Shown: piece after piece, positions 31,855 through 40,682 of the stretch
Layout: each line of letters starts with the position of its first letter
Numbering within the stretch: the stretch's first letter is position 1
Assembly (NCBI GenBank): GCA_050174775.1
Contig: JBFXJP010000008.1
Coordinates: 62,001 to 126,000 of the forward strand
Direction of reading: 5' to 3'
DNA: 64,000 bases
Source: CAYPGJ01 sp050174775
GTDB lineage: Bacteria; Planctomycetota; Phycisphaerae; Phycisphaerales; UBA1924
Translations under genes and position numbers: made by a program
The notes under the pieces: model-generated
Database searches by the model: none
Told to the model about the DNA's origin: nothing
What the model saw: the letters and a program-made list of their open reading frames with translations, nothing else

Positions 31855-32655
31855 GTGGACCGCCGCATCCTGATTCCGCGTCTCGTCATCGATCCCGCCC
31901 TCCCCGACGATCAGGTGGAGGCGCTGGTTCTCGATCCCTCGTTCTCGCGTCGGGGTCTGCTTCGGCTTGCCGCCGGGGTTGCCGCGACGGGAGGGCTTTT
32001 GGGCGCGCTGACCGGTTGCGCGGGGAGCCGATCCAGCGCCGCGCTGCCCGGACCGAAGTGGCCAGAGCCGGAGCCGTATCGGCCGAAGGCGCCGAGCACG
32101 ACGCCGAAGGTCGCGCCGCCGAGCACGGGTCCGGGCGGGGTGATCCCGCGGACGGCGTGGGCGAAGAGCTCGCCGATCACATCGCGGATGGATCGGATGC
32201 TGCCGGTGCGGAAGATCACGATCCATCACACGGCCATACCCGCGTCGGGACTGCGCACGAAGAACGACGTCGCGGCGCAGATCGAGTCGATCCGCCAGGC
32301 GCACGTACATCGCAAGGGCGAGCCGTTCGGCGACATCGGCTACCACTACGTGGTCGATCCGATGGGGAATGTGTGGGAGGGGCGGGCGCTGTCGTATCAG
32401 GGCGCGCACGTCGCGAAGCAGAACGAGAACAATCTCGGCATCGTGTGCCTGGGCAACTTCGAGATGGAGCGGCCCAACGACCGGCAGGTGCGGGCGTTGC
32501 ACGCGTTCACCGCCTCGCAGATGCGCAGGTTCAACGTGTCGCTGCGCGACGTGCGGACGCACCGTGAGATGGCGCAGACGGCCTGCCCAGGTCGGAACCT
32601 CCAGCCCGTCATGAACATCGCTCGGTCGCGTGGCGGCGTGCTCGCGATGGGCTGA
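31855..32655 (+). CDS. Tat-exported lipoprotein N-acetylmuramoyl-L-alanine amidase (PGRP type)
   Basis: 266 residues from GTG 31855. The N-terminal signal is a twin-arginine type, FSRRGLLRLAAGVAATGG, followed by a lipobox LTGC, so the protein is exported folded and lipid-anchored. The amidase_2/PGRP domain spans about residues 115-250: ITIHHTAIPA with the first zinc His, GYHYVVDPMGNVWEGR, AKQNENNLGIVCLGNFE, and the second His plus Cys region RTHREMAQTACPGR. It would cleave the lactyl-alanine bond of peptidoglycan for turnover or recycling. A strong terminator follows. Confidence 0.85.
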   Translation: MDRRILIPRLVIDPALPDDQVEALVLDPSFSRRGLLRLAAGVAATGGLLGALTGCAGSRSSAALPGPKWPEPEPYRPKAPSTTPKVAPPSTGPGGVIPRTAWAKSSPITSRMDRMLPVRKITIHHTAIPASGLRTKNDVAAQIESIRQAHVHRKGEPFGDIGYHYVVDPMGNVWEGRALSYQGAHVAKQNENNLGIVCLGNFEMERPNDRQVRALHAFTASQMRRFNVSLRDVRTHREMAQTACPGRNLQPVMNIARSRGGVLAMG

Positions 32656-32688
32656 GCCGGCGGACGACAGCCCACGCAACCATCAACG

Positions 32689-32723
32689 GCTCGCGGCACC
32701 ACCGCGGGCCTGTTTGTTTTTTT
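32689..32723 (+). terminator. rho-independent terminator after the amidase gene
   Basis: GCTCGCGG (32689-32696) pairs with CCGCGGGC (32702-32709) through a CACCA loop with one G-T pair, followed by a T-rich run of about 13 bases (32711-32723). It lies 34 bases after the amidase stop and just before the convergent HAD gene stop. Confidence 0.8.
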
Positions 32724-32740
32724 GGGCTCCTGTGAGGGGC

Positions 32741-33613
32741 TTAGAGGAGTTCGGTCTCGATCGCGTGCGCGACGGCGGACTGGTCGTTAGTCAGGGTGAG
32801 CACGGCGTGCGCCGCGTCGCGGGCTTCGGGCCACGCGTTCGAGACGGCGAGCCCGCGGCCCGCCCATCGCAGCATCCCGGCGTCGTTGGGGGCGTCGCCG
32901 ATGGCCAGCACGCGCTCGCGCGGCACGGCGAGTCGATGGGCCACCTGGCGCAGCGCGAGCGATTTGTCGGCGTGCGCGTGGCAGATCGAGAACAGGTGGG
33001 CGTCGGAGACCTTGCACGCAAGACGACCCTCGCGCGCGTAGCGCAGCTCCATGGCTTCGCGGATGGGCGTGAGGCGCGAGGGCGGCGCGAGGAACATCAC
33101 CTTGGTCGCGGGCACTCGGAGGAATGCGTCGAGATGGCCGATTTCGTCGGGGGCGAACGTCTTCGATGTCTCGGTGCCGATGAGCGTCCCCTCCGTCTCT
33201 TCGAGGTGCTCGGGGCCGAAGTCGGGCACGGCGTTGTCGGTGTACCACTTGTCGAGGATCTCGATCCAGACGAGGACCTTGGGGTCGATCTTGCGGGCCG
33301 CGCGCACGGCGTCCTGCGTGAGGATGGGCTCGAGCGGGAGGTGTTCGATGTGGGCGCCGCGAGAGGAGGTTTCGTGTCGCCAGACGAGGGCGCCGTTGTA
33401 GTTGATCGTGACGGAGGGGGCGTTGAGGAGGCCCAGCGCTTCGAGGATGGGACGCGTGGAGCGCGGGGGGCGGGCCGTGGCGAGCACGACGTGGACGCCG
33501 GCAGCCGAGGCTGCGCGGATCGCGCGCACGTCGCGCTCGAGCAAGCGCTTCTCGGAGGTGAGCAGCGTGCCGTCGATATCGAGCGCGAGGATGTCATAGC
33601 GCGGGCCCGTCAT
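32741..33613 (-). CDS. HAD-superfamily (Cof-type) sugar phosphatase-like hydrolase
   Basis: 290 residues, ATG 33613 overlapping the GNAT stop as ATGA. HAD motif I is ILALDIDGTLLTSEK, motif II is around LATARPP, motif III is the Lys near PATKVMFLA, and motif IV is LAIGDAPNDAGML. The C2-type cap lies between motifs II and III. Cof-type HADs dephosphorylate sugar phosphates and other metabolites; specificity cannot be read. It is the last gene of a four-gene minus-strand operon. Confidence 0.85.
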   Translation of the reverse strand: MTGPRYDILALDIDGTLLTSEKRLLERDVRAIRAASAAGVHVVLATARPPRSTRPILEALGLLNAPSVTINYNGALVWRHETSSRGAHIEHLPLEPILTQDAVRAARKIDPKVLVWIEILDKWYTDNAVPDFGPEHLEETEGTLIGTETSKTFAPDEIGHLDAFLRVPATKVMFLAPPSRLTPIREAMELRYAREGRLACKVSDAHLFSICHAHADKSLALRQVAHRLAVPRERVLAIGDAPNDAGMLRWAGRGLAVSNAWPEARDAAHAVLTLTNDQSAVAHAIETELL

Positions 33614-34098
33614 GTCAGCGCTCGCATCATTTTGCGATGGGGGATGGTGTCCCACTTCGTGGGGCCGGGGCCGATGTCGATGTAGCCGCATCGCGCGTAG
33701 AACGGCACGGCCTCGGCACGTGCGTCCATCCAGATCATGGGACGCCCGAGTTCCGTTGCCTCGCGCTCCATTGCGCTGAGCAGAACCCTCCCGACCCCTG
33801 TGCCACGGCGGTCGGTGTCGATGGCGAAGTAACGGAGTTGCGCCACCGGGAGGGCGCACGCAGGGGGCACTTCGACAGGATCACGATCGAGTCGTGCGAC
33901 TCCGATCACACTCGTGCCGTCCAAGACCATACGGTGCAGCACGTCCGGTCGATCACGCGGAGTATCGAGCTCCGAAAGTGCGCACGACGCGGGCAGGCCG
34001 TACGGCTCGTAGAGGTTCCGCACGCGGCACGCGACGTACGCCTCCCAATCCGTGTCGGACCGGGGCGAGATCACTTGGAGGGATGCCTTCAGATCCAC
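33610..34098 (-). CDS. GNAT-family N-acetyltransferase
   Basis: 162 residues from GTG 34098, overlapping the end of the DUF2892 gene by 10 bases; no ATG is available. The GNAT fold is clear from LRYFAIDTDRRGTGVGRVLLSAMEREA, with the acetyl-CoA binding RGTGVGR loop, then MIWMDARAEAVPFYARCGY. Substrate unknown. Located in an overlapping operon between a membrane protein and a HAD phosphatase. Confidence 0.85.
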   Translation of the reverse strand: MDLKASLQVISPRSDTDWEAYVACRVRNLYEPYGLPASCALSELDTPRDRPDVLHRMVLDGTSVIGVARLDRDPVEVPPACALPVAQLRYFAIDTDRRGTGVGRVLLSAMEREATELGRPMIWMDARAEAVPFYARCGYIDIGPGPTKWDTIPHRKMMRALT

Positions 34099-34334
34099 GT
34101 CTTGAACCCCAACGCCCGAACGGCGCACCAGCCGTTGACTGACTCGAAGACCGCGAACGCGCCGAGCGATCCAACGACCAAGGCGGCTCCAAGCCGAGGC
34201 CAGCCTCCGGCCGGCAGCGCGACGCACAGCGCCGCGGCGGTGAGCAGCATCACGGCTCCGACGATGCCGCGGGCGGCGCGCCCTCGCCGATCGATGTTGC
34301 ACGCGAACATCTTCTTGCGCTCCTTTGCGCTCAT
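34089..34334 (-). CDS. DUF2892-like inner membrane protein
   Basis: 81 residues from ATG 34334, overlapping the upstream gene as ATGA. A short charged head (MSAKERKKMFACNIDRRGR) precedes two membrane helices (GIVGAVMLLTAAALCVALP and GAALVVGSLGAFAVFESV). Domain pattern DRRGRAARGIVG...GWCAVRALGF matches DUF2892, two-helix proteins such as the membrane part of YgaP. It is probably a membrane module for the operon; exact role unknown. Confidence 0.75.
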   Translation of the reverse strand: MSAKERKKMFACNIDRRGRAARGIVGAVMLLTAAALCVALPAGGWPRLGAALVVGSLGAFAVFESVNGWCAVRALGFKTWI

Positions 34335-35119
34335 GGGACGGCCCGCCTCGCTTCATCCACAAACCCGGCTCGCGGGGATTCGCCGTTGAGGAGCAGAAGC
34401 TCGATCGTATACGCCCGCCATTCACCGTCGGGGTCCTTCCGCCAGTCGAGCTGCCACCACGACAGGGATGGCCCCATGTCCCCGCCGGTGCGAATGCGGA
34501 GACGAGTGCGGGCGCTGGTCGCTGAGTCCGCAACGGCATGCCCGCCCGGAACGGCAAACGCCTCGAGACGCACGCGCGTGGGGAACATACGAGCGGCACG
34601 CATGATCACGTCACGGTCATCCCCTGCAACACTCCCGCCGGTCGGCCCCATCTTGAGGTACAGGTTGGGGGCCAGCATCTCCCCGGCCCCACGCCCATCT
34701 CCCTGCCCTATAGCGCGAGCCAGGTCGAGTGACCGGGTGATGACCCGCTCTCTGGGTGTCTCTACCAACACACCTGCGAGCACAACGCCTGCGGCCAGCA
34801 GGACAGCGATCACACCGGCAGCCAGGCCCATCCGGGCCCGGTCTGACCGGACCAGCGACCAACCGACGGCCAGGCCCACGCCCCCGATGATCAGCGCGGG
34901 AAGCCCCGGAGCTTCGAAGAGATAGTGGCTGATAGCGGGGGGGGAGGGAAGACGGGGCGGCTCCGACCACGGAGCAGCAGCAGGCTGTGCGTAGGCCGCT
35001 GCCGTGAGCGCAAAAAACAGCGCGCACAGGCTGTGGATCGGGCGCCCGGAAGGACCGATATCCAGTGGGGGTGCGCCAGCGGTCGGCGGTGATTCCGTGC
35101 GACGGACTGCGTGCCTCAT
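34331..35119 (-). CDS. hypothetical membrane-associated protein
   Basis: 262 residues from ATG 35119 (chosen over an earlier in-frame ATG in an unlikely leader). Three hydrophobic segments in the first 130 residues (HSLCALFFALTAAAYAQ as signal or anchor, then ALIIGGVGLAVGWSLV and GLAAGVIAVLLAAGVVLAGV) are followed by a soluble domain of about 130 residues, with DLARAIGQGDGRGAGEML and a beta-rich end (SLSWWQLDWRKDPDGEW). The soluble part resembles small NTF2-like domains in pattern, but this is not firm. First gene of the operon, divergent from the MAF glycosyltransferase gene with a 72-base gap. Confidence 0.6.
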   Translation of the reverse strand: MRHAVRRTESPPTAGAPPLDIGPSGRPIHSLCALFFALTAAAYAQPAAAPWSEPPRLPSPPAISHYLFEAPGLPALIIGGVGLAVGWSLVRSDRARMGLAAGVIAVLLAAGVVLAGVLVETPRERVITRSLDLARAIGQGDGRGAGEMLAPNLYLKMGPTGGSVAGDDRDVIMRAARMFPTRVRLEAFAVPGGHAVADSATSARTRLRIRTGGDMGPSLSWWQLDWRKDPDGEWRAYTIELLLLNGESPRAGFVDEARRAVP

Positions 35120-35191
35120 GGGGTGTTCCCTGCGCTCAGCGGGCGGCCGCGAGCGGATCACTGCGGATCGTAGAAGCGAGGACGAGGGCGA

Positions 35192-38100
35192 ATGACCACA
35201 ACCACCTCAAAGCCGACGACGGCCCCGACCGAGGTCGCAGCGCCCGTTCCCGGCGTGCTTGAGCGCAATCTGGCCGCGATCGCCCGCCTCTCTCCTGGCG
35301 TCGCCCGCGACCTGCCACGGGCCGCTCCGGCTCAGGGCTGGACGTTCTTCCGGAGCGGAGACGGCGGTCTGACCGGTGAGACCGACGGACGTCTCTTGGC
35401 GAGCCGTCGCGCCGCAAAGGGAGAGGGCGATCGATTCGCGGCGGACATCAATATCAAGGAGACGGCGGTGTTTGTCGTGATCGGCTTCGGCGCCGGGCAC
35501 CACGTGCGCGCCATCGCGGAGAAGCTCCGCGGGACGGGCATGCTCATCGTGTTCGAGCCGGACACCGCTCTCCTCAAGGCCGTGCTCGAGCGCGAGGACT
35601 GCTCATCGTGGATATCCAAGACCAACTTTGTTCTGACCACAGATCCGGCGGACGTTCCGGGTCTTTGCGGATCTGTGCGTCGGTACGAGGCCATGCTTGG
35701 GCTGGGGGTGAAGATCCTGGAGCACGCGTCCGCCTCGTGGCGCATCGGCGAGACGGGCAAGCAATTCCTCGAGACGTTCTCTCAGGTCGCATCCACCGCA
35801 CGGACGTCGCTCGTCACCACGATGGTCCAGACGGAAGCGACGATCCGCAACGTCCTCATGAATCTCGATTACTACGTCGGTTCGCCCGGGATCACGGACT
35901 TGCACGAGTCGGCGCTCAATCGGCCCGCGGTGGTCGTCTCGGCCGGACCGAGTCTCGAGCGCAACATCCGTGAGCTCGCGCGCGAGGGCGTGCGCGAACG
36001 GTGCGTGATCGTGGCCGTGCAGACCGCGCTGAAGCCGCTCCTTCGGGCGGGCGTCCGGCCGCACTTTGTCGTGGCGCTCGACCACCATGAGATTTCCCGC
36101 CGCTTCTATGAGGGACTTACGCCCGCCGACGTGGAGGGTGTGACTCTCGTGGCGGAGCCGAAGGCCAACCCGATCATTCTCGACTCGTTTCCCGGCGCTG
36201 TGCGATGCACTCGTGAGGAATACCTCGACGTGGTGCTGGGAGAAGAGCTGTTTCACGACCACGGCTCCGTGCCGGCCGGTTCGACGGTGGCCCACCTCGC
36301 GTACTACCTCGCGCGCTACATGGGGTGCGACCCAGTCGCGCTCATCGGGCAGGACCTTGGGTTCACGGACGGTCAGTACTACGCCGCCGGCGCCGCGATC
36401 CACGACGTGTGGGCCGGAGAGCTCAATCCGTTCAACACGCTTGAGACGCTCGAGTGGCAACGCATCGTTCGTTCGCGGATGATCCTGCACGCGGCGACCG
36501 ATCATCTCGGCCGGCGCATCTACACTGACGAGCAGATGCGTTCGTACCTCGCGATGTTCGAGACCGACTTCCGCAACGACGAGTCCAAGGGGCTGACCAT
36601 CATCGACGCCACCGAGGGCGGCGTGCGCAAGGCGCACACGACGCGCCGCACGCTCGCGGAATTCCTCGACGAGCACGCGCCTCCCGAAGCGCCGTGTCTG
36701 AAACTTCCACCCATCCCGGCCACGCAGCTTGAGCGCGAAGCCGTGCGGACCGCGCGCGAACGAGTCGGCGAGGTGCGCAAGGGTGTGTGGAGAGTGGGCG
36801 ACATGTCGCGCAAGGCGTCCGGTCTTCTTCAGCAGATGATCGAGCACCATGAAGATCAGGACCGAGTCAACCGGCTGATCACCAAGGCGCACGCGATCCG
36901 TGCGGAGGTCGCATCCGACAAGACCGCGTACAACCTCGTCCATCGGATGAATCAGACCGGGACATTTCGGCGAGCGCGAGCGGACCGCGAGATCATGCTC
37001 AGCAAGGATCTGCCGGAGATCGAGCAGCAGCGCAAGCAGATCGAGCGGGACCTGCAGAACGTCCGGTGGCTTGCTGAAGCCGCGGACGCCCTCGGGGAGC
37101 TGCTCGACGCCACATCGAAGGCCTTGGACGGCGGACCGAAGCGCACGCGCGATCTCCCGGGGGAGAACGAGGAGCGCGAGGAGGACACGAAGGCGCCTCG
37201 CAGACGTCCACGTGTCGGCGCGTTCGTGTCTGCTCCGTTGTGCTGCGGCGCATTGGGTGTCCGACGGACGCTGGGGCCACGAGCGTGGAGCGACGGCAGA
37301 GCGGTCCTCGCGCTCACCGTCGAGCGCATCGCTCGAACTCCGAATCTCGAGTGCGTCGTAGTGCTCACAGACAATGCTGATGAGGCCCGCACGCTCCTCC
37401 AGGGTTGTGCCGCGAGAGTGCGGGTCGAGGTGCAGGAAGTGGGCGCCTCCGCGTGGGACGAGAAACGTGAGGCGATCCGTGCGGGGCGGGCGTTCACGGG
37501 CTGGTGCTGGCGGGGTGGGGTGGGGCATCTATCCGTCTACGACGAGGCGCTGCTCCCGAGCGTGATGCGCAACGCCATGCGTGAGCGTGCGCTCGACGCC
37601 TGCCTCGTGCTTGGCGGGGATTGGTGCGCCGTCGATCCAGAGATTTCGAGCGCGCTTCTTGAGCGTCACTCGGAGAGCCCGGATCGTTTCCGTGTCACGT
37701 TCACCCAGGCCGCGCCGGGCCTTGCGCCCGCGCTGATCGACCTTCACGTCATGTCCGACTTCGCTGCCGCCCTTGAGCAGGGAGATGCGGGGGCGTATGT
37801 CTCGTTCGGCGGGCTCATCGGGTACGTGCCCGTGCGGCCCAAGGCGGACCCGATCGCGTTCCCCGTCTGCGTCACGACCGACTATGCCATCCGGGATGCG
37901 GGCGCCCGCTGGATCGCGGACGGCGCCGAGGGCGAGGCCTGCTTTACGCAAGCCCATCGCACGCTGGGCTCGATCGCAGACGCATCAGCGCTCGAGCTCG
38001 TTCGTGCAGGCATCGGCGCCGAGCTTCCCGGCCCCGGCCACCTGATCATCGAACTGACGACGCGCCGGCTCCTCTCGGGCCGTCACGGCGCATTCATGCG

Positions 38101-38857
38101 GGGCCTTTCCGATGCGCAGGATGCTCCGGAGCCCGATCGCGCTCCGTTCGCTGACATCGACAAGATCGAGTCGCTCGTCCGCGCCCTGGCGTCGAGACGA
38201 GATGATCTCGTGGTGACACTCGGGGGGTCCGGCGATGCGGCTCTCCATCCCGACCTGCGCACAGTGATCGGGCGCATTCGTGCGGCGGGAGCCTCGGCCG
38301 TGCATCTCCGCACCAACCTCGTCGAAGAGTCGCCCGACGTCGACTCCATCTCGCTCGCGGACGTCGTCAGCATCGACGTCGTGGCCGACAAGAAGGAGAC
38401 GTTTGCAGCCCTGACCGGGGCCGACTCTCTCGAGCGCGTCTTTGCGAACATCGAGAAGCTCACAGAGAAGCGTCGTCAGAAGGACAAGGAATGGCTCGGC
38501 GTCCCGTGGTACGTCGCGCGCATGACGCGATGCGACGCCGTGTACGACGACGTTGAGTCGTTTTATAACCGCTGGCTCCTCTGGCTCGGCTCCGCGGTGC
38601 TTGACCCCATGCCGGGCAAGGCCGCAGACGAACGCATCGCCCGTCTCCCCCTGCCGCGGGTCGCGGCGGAGCGGTTCGCACGAGACCGGATGCTTGTGCT
38701 CACCGACGGTCGCGTGGTCGCAGACGAGCGCGATGCTGCCGGGAGCAGCTCTGTCGGCAACGTCTTCGAGGAGGACCCCGTTGCGGTCTGGCGTCGGCTC
38801 GTCGAAACGCGTCGCGCGGCCGGGGACAAGGCGCGGGAATGGACCATGTACGCGTGA
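35192..38857 (+). CDS. MAF-type (DUF115) glycosyltransferase fused to a cysteine-less radical-SAM-like domain
   Basis: 1221 residues from ATG 35192. Residues 1-600 are the motility-associated factor family: DUF115 core PAVVVSAGPSLERNIRELA, then PHFVVALDHHEISRRFYEGL and GQDLGFTDGQYYAAGA. A linker of basic, coiled residues follows. Residues about 675-900 look nucleotidyltransferase-like (a sugar-nucleotide type fold: VVVLTDNADEARTLL). Residues about 940-1190 follow the layout of radical SAM enzymes (IIELTTRRLLSGRHGAF), but all three cluster Cys positions are replaced by Arg, Gly and Gly. MAF proteins attach nonulosonic acids to flagellin; the neuA, neuB and neuC genes directly downstream fit that. 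Confidence 0.8.
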   Translation: MTTTTSKPTTAPTEVAAPVPGVLERNLAAIARLSPGVARDLPRAAPAQGWTFFRSGDGGLTGETDGRLLASRRAAKGEGDRFAADINIKETAVFVVIGFGAGHHVRAIAEKLRGTGMLIVFEPDTALLKAVLEREDCSSWISKTNFVLTTDPADVPGLCGSVRRYEAMLGLGVKILEHASASWRIGETGKQFLETFSQVASTARTSLVTTMVQTEATIRNVLMNLDYYVGSPGITDLHESALNRPAVVVSAGPSLERNIRELAREGVRERCVIVAVQTALKPLLRAGVRPHFVVALDHHEISRRFYEGLTPADVEGVTLVAEPKANPIILDSFPGAVRCTREEYLDVVLGEELFHDHGSVPAGSTVAHLAYYLARYMGCDPVALIGQDLGFTDGQYYAAGAAIHDVWAGELNPFNTLETLEWQRIVRSRMILHAATDHLGRRIYTDEQMRSYLAMFETDFRNDESKGLTIIDATEGGVRKAHTTRRTLAEFLDEHAPPEAPCLKLPPIPATQLEREAVRTARERVGEVRKGVWRVGDMSRKASGLLQQMIEHHEDQDRVNRLITKAHAIRAEVASDKTAYNLVHRMNQTGTFRRARADREIMLSKDLPEIEQQRKQIERDLQNVRWLAEAADALGELLDATSKALDGGPKRTRDLPGENEEREEDTKAPRRRPRVGAFVSAPLCCGALGVRRTLGPRAWSDGRAVLALTVERIARTPNLECVVVLTDNADEARTLLQGCAARVRVEVQEVGASAWDEKREAIRAGRAFTGWCWRGGVGHLSVYDEALLPSVMRNAMRERALDACLVLGGDWCAVDPEISSALLERHSESPDRFRVTFTQAAPGLAPALIDLHVMSDFAAALEQGDAGAYVSFGGLIGYVPVRPKADPIAFPVCVTTDYAIRDAGARWIADGAEGEACFTQAHRTLGSIADASALELVRAGIGAELPGPGHLIIELTTRRLLSGRHGAFMRGLSDAQDAPEPDRAPFADIDKIESLVRALASRRDDLVVTLGGSGDAALHPDLRTVIGRIRAAGASAVHLRTNLVEESPDVDSISLADVVSIDVVADKKETFAALTGADSLERVFANIEKLTEKRRQKDKEWLGVPWYVARMTRCDAVYDDVESFYNRWLLWLGSAVLDPMPGKAADERIARLPLPRVAAERFARDRMLVLTDGRVVADERDAAGSSSVGNVFEEDPVAVWRRLVETRRAAGDKAREWTMYA

Positions 38858-39624
38858 GCGTGACGGCCATCATTCTCGCGCGCGGCGGCAGCAAGGGCGT
38901 CCCGCGAAAGAACGTCGCGTCCGTCGCGGGAAGGCCCTGCATCGCGTGGACGATCGAGCACGCTTTCGCCTCGACGCGTGTCAGTCGCGCAATCGTCTCC
39001 ACTGATGACGAACAGATCGCGCACGTGGCATGGTCTGAAGGCGCTGAGGTGGTGTGGCGACCCGCGGAACTGGCGAGCGACACCGCTCGCGTCGATGACG
39101 CCGCTCGACATGCCGTGCGAGCGATCGAGTCCGGCGAGACATATGCCCGTGACGACCGCCGAGGACCCGGCAAGACGAGCGTTCCTTCCCAGTCTCCTGT
39201 GGCCCTCCTCTACGGCAACGTGCCCGTCCGGCCGACAGGACTTCTCGATGCGGCGCTCGCGCTGCTCGAACACACCGGCGCCGATTCAGTCCAGTCCTAC
39301 GCGCGTGTCGGCAAGCATCATCCGTGGTGGCAGGCCCGCGTCGACGAGACAACCGGGGAAGTGCGTGCATGGGAAGGTGAAGTTCTCAATCACGGCGTCT
39401 TTCGCCGCCAGGACCTCCCACCATCGTTCATCCCCGATGGCGGCGTGCTCGTCGTGACGAAGCGGGCCTTGTTCGGCGAGATCGAGGGAGTCCTCGATGG
39501 CCCGCACGCGTTTTTCGGACGCGATCGCAGAGGGGTCATCACGAGCGAGGGCGACGTGGTCGACATCGACGCCCCCATCGATCTTCTCGTGGCCGACGCG
39601 ATCCTGCGCGGGGGCGCTCGATGA
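38854..39624 (+). CDS. neuA: acylneuraminate cytidylyltransferase (CMP-nonulosonate synthetase)
   Basis: 256 residues from GTG 38854, which forms a GTGA overlap with the upstream stop and starts the product close to the usual N-terminus (VSVTAIILARGGSKGVPRKN, 20 residues). An ATG five codons earlier is the alternative. The cytidylyltransferase signature LARGGSKGVPRKN is complete, with STDDEQIAHVA and GVLVVTKRALF further on and FFGRDRRGVI near the end, a lysine/arginine-rich active-site part. It activates the nonulosonic acid made by NeuB as CMP-sugar for the MAF glycosyltransferase. Confidence 0.85.
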   Translation: MSVTAIILARGGSKGVPRKNVASVAGRPCIAWTIEHAFASTRVSRAIVSTDDEQIAHVAWSEGAEVVWRPAELASDTARVDDAARHAVRAIESGETYARDDRRGPGKTSVPSQSPVALLYGNVPVRPTGLLDAALALLEHTGADSVQSYARVGKHHPWWQARVDETTGEVRAWEGEVLNHGVFRRQDLPPSFIPDGGVLVVTKRALFGEIEGVLDGPHAFFGRDRRGVITSEGDVVDIDAPIDLLVADAILRGGAR

Positions 39625-40682
39625 AGATCGGCGATCGATACATCGGTGCGCCGAGCGATGTGTACGTCATCGCCGAACTGGGCGTGAACCACGACGGCTC
39701 CGTGCAGCGCGCGCTCGAGATGGTCGATGCTGCGGCTGAGGCCGGCGCCGACGCGGTCAAAACGCAGTGGTTCGAGGCCGAGCGGCTCATGTCCAAGGCG
39801 TCTCGGCTCGCGGGGTACCAGCAAGCCGCCGGGGAGCGAGACCCTGCCGAGATGCTGCGCCGCCTTCAGCTCTCGCGCGACGAGATGACTCGCGTGGTCT
39901 ACCGCGCCAGATCGCGAAACATCCATGCCATCGTCACCGTCTTCTCACACGATCTCGTTGAAGAAGCGGCCAGGCTGGGCTGGGACGCGTACAAGACGGC
40001 GTCCCCCGACATCGTGCATCGCCCGCTCCTTGAAGCGCTCCTCGGCACAGGCAAGCCCATGATCCTCTCCACCGGCGCCGCAACGCTCGAAGAAGTCGTG
40101 CGTGCGACAGACTGGGTCAGTGCGGCACGCGATCGGCTTGCTGTGCTCCAGTGCGTCTCGTGCTACCCCACACGTCCGGAGCACGCCTCGCTGGGCGGGA
40201 TACGCGCCGTTGCAGACGCAACGCGCCTCCCCGCAGGGTACTCAGACCATACGGCCGAGGAAGACACCGGCGCGGCTGCCGTTGCCCTCGGCGCCCGAAT
40301 CCTCGAGAAGCATTTCACGTACGACCGTGCTGCGAAAGGCCCGGACCACAGCGCCTCGCTTGATCCAGCCGGGTTTGCTCGTTACGTCCGTCACGCTCGC
40401 GCGGCGTGCGTCGAACCGCCGCCGATCTCTCCCACCGACCCGCGCCTCGGGCAGCGCGAGAAACGCGTTCTCGAGTGCGAGCAGGATGTACGGACCGTCT
40501 CACGCCAGTCGATCGTCACACGTCGCAAGATTCGGAAAGGCGGCGTGCTGACCCTCGAGGATCTCACGTTCAAGCGTCCCGGGCTCGGCCTGCCGCCGTT
40601 TGATCTCGCCCGTGTCGTCGGGCTGCGAGCCACGCGCGACCTCGAGATCGATACGCCGCTGTCCGGCGAGGACATCGCATGA
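39621..40682 (+). CDS. neuB: N-acetylneuraminate/legionaminate synthase
   Basis: 353 residues; ATGA overlap with neuA. The TIM barrel contains VIAELGVNHDGSVQRALEM, DAVKTQWFEAERL and SCYPTRPEHA, then GYSDHTAEEDTGAAAVALGA. The C-terminal SAF antifreeze-like domain is clear (RRKIRKGGVLTLEDLTFKRP). NeuB condenses a 6-carbon amino sugar with phosphoenolpyruvate to a nine-carbon acid. The family includes sialic, legionaminic and pseudaminic acid synthases. Which acid is made here cannot be decided, but NeuC as the next gene suggests the hydrolysing-epimerase route to sialic or legionaminic acid. Confidence 0.9.
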   Translation: MKIGDRYIGAPSDVYVIAELGVNHDGSVQRALEMVDAAAEAGADAVKTQWFEAERLMSKASRLAGYQQAAGERDPAEMLRRLQLSRDEMTRVVYRARSRNIHAIVTVFSHDLVEEAARLGWDAYKTASPDIVHRPLLEALLGTGKPMILSTGAATLEEVVRATDWVSAARDRLAVLQCVSCYPTRPEHASLGGIRAVADATRLPAGYSDHTAEEDTGAAAVALGARILEKHFTYDRAAKGPDHSASLDPAGFARYVRHARAACVEPPPISPTDPRLGQREKRVLECEQDVRTVSRQSIVTRRKIRKGGVLTLEDLTFKRPGLGLPPFDLARVVGLRATRDLEIDTPLSGEDIA

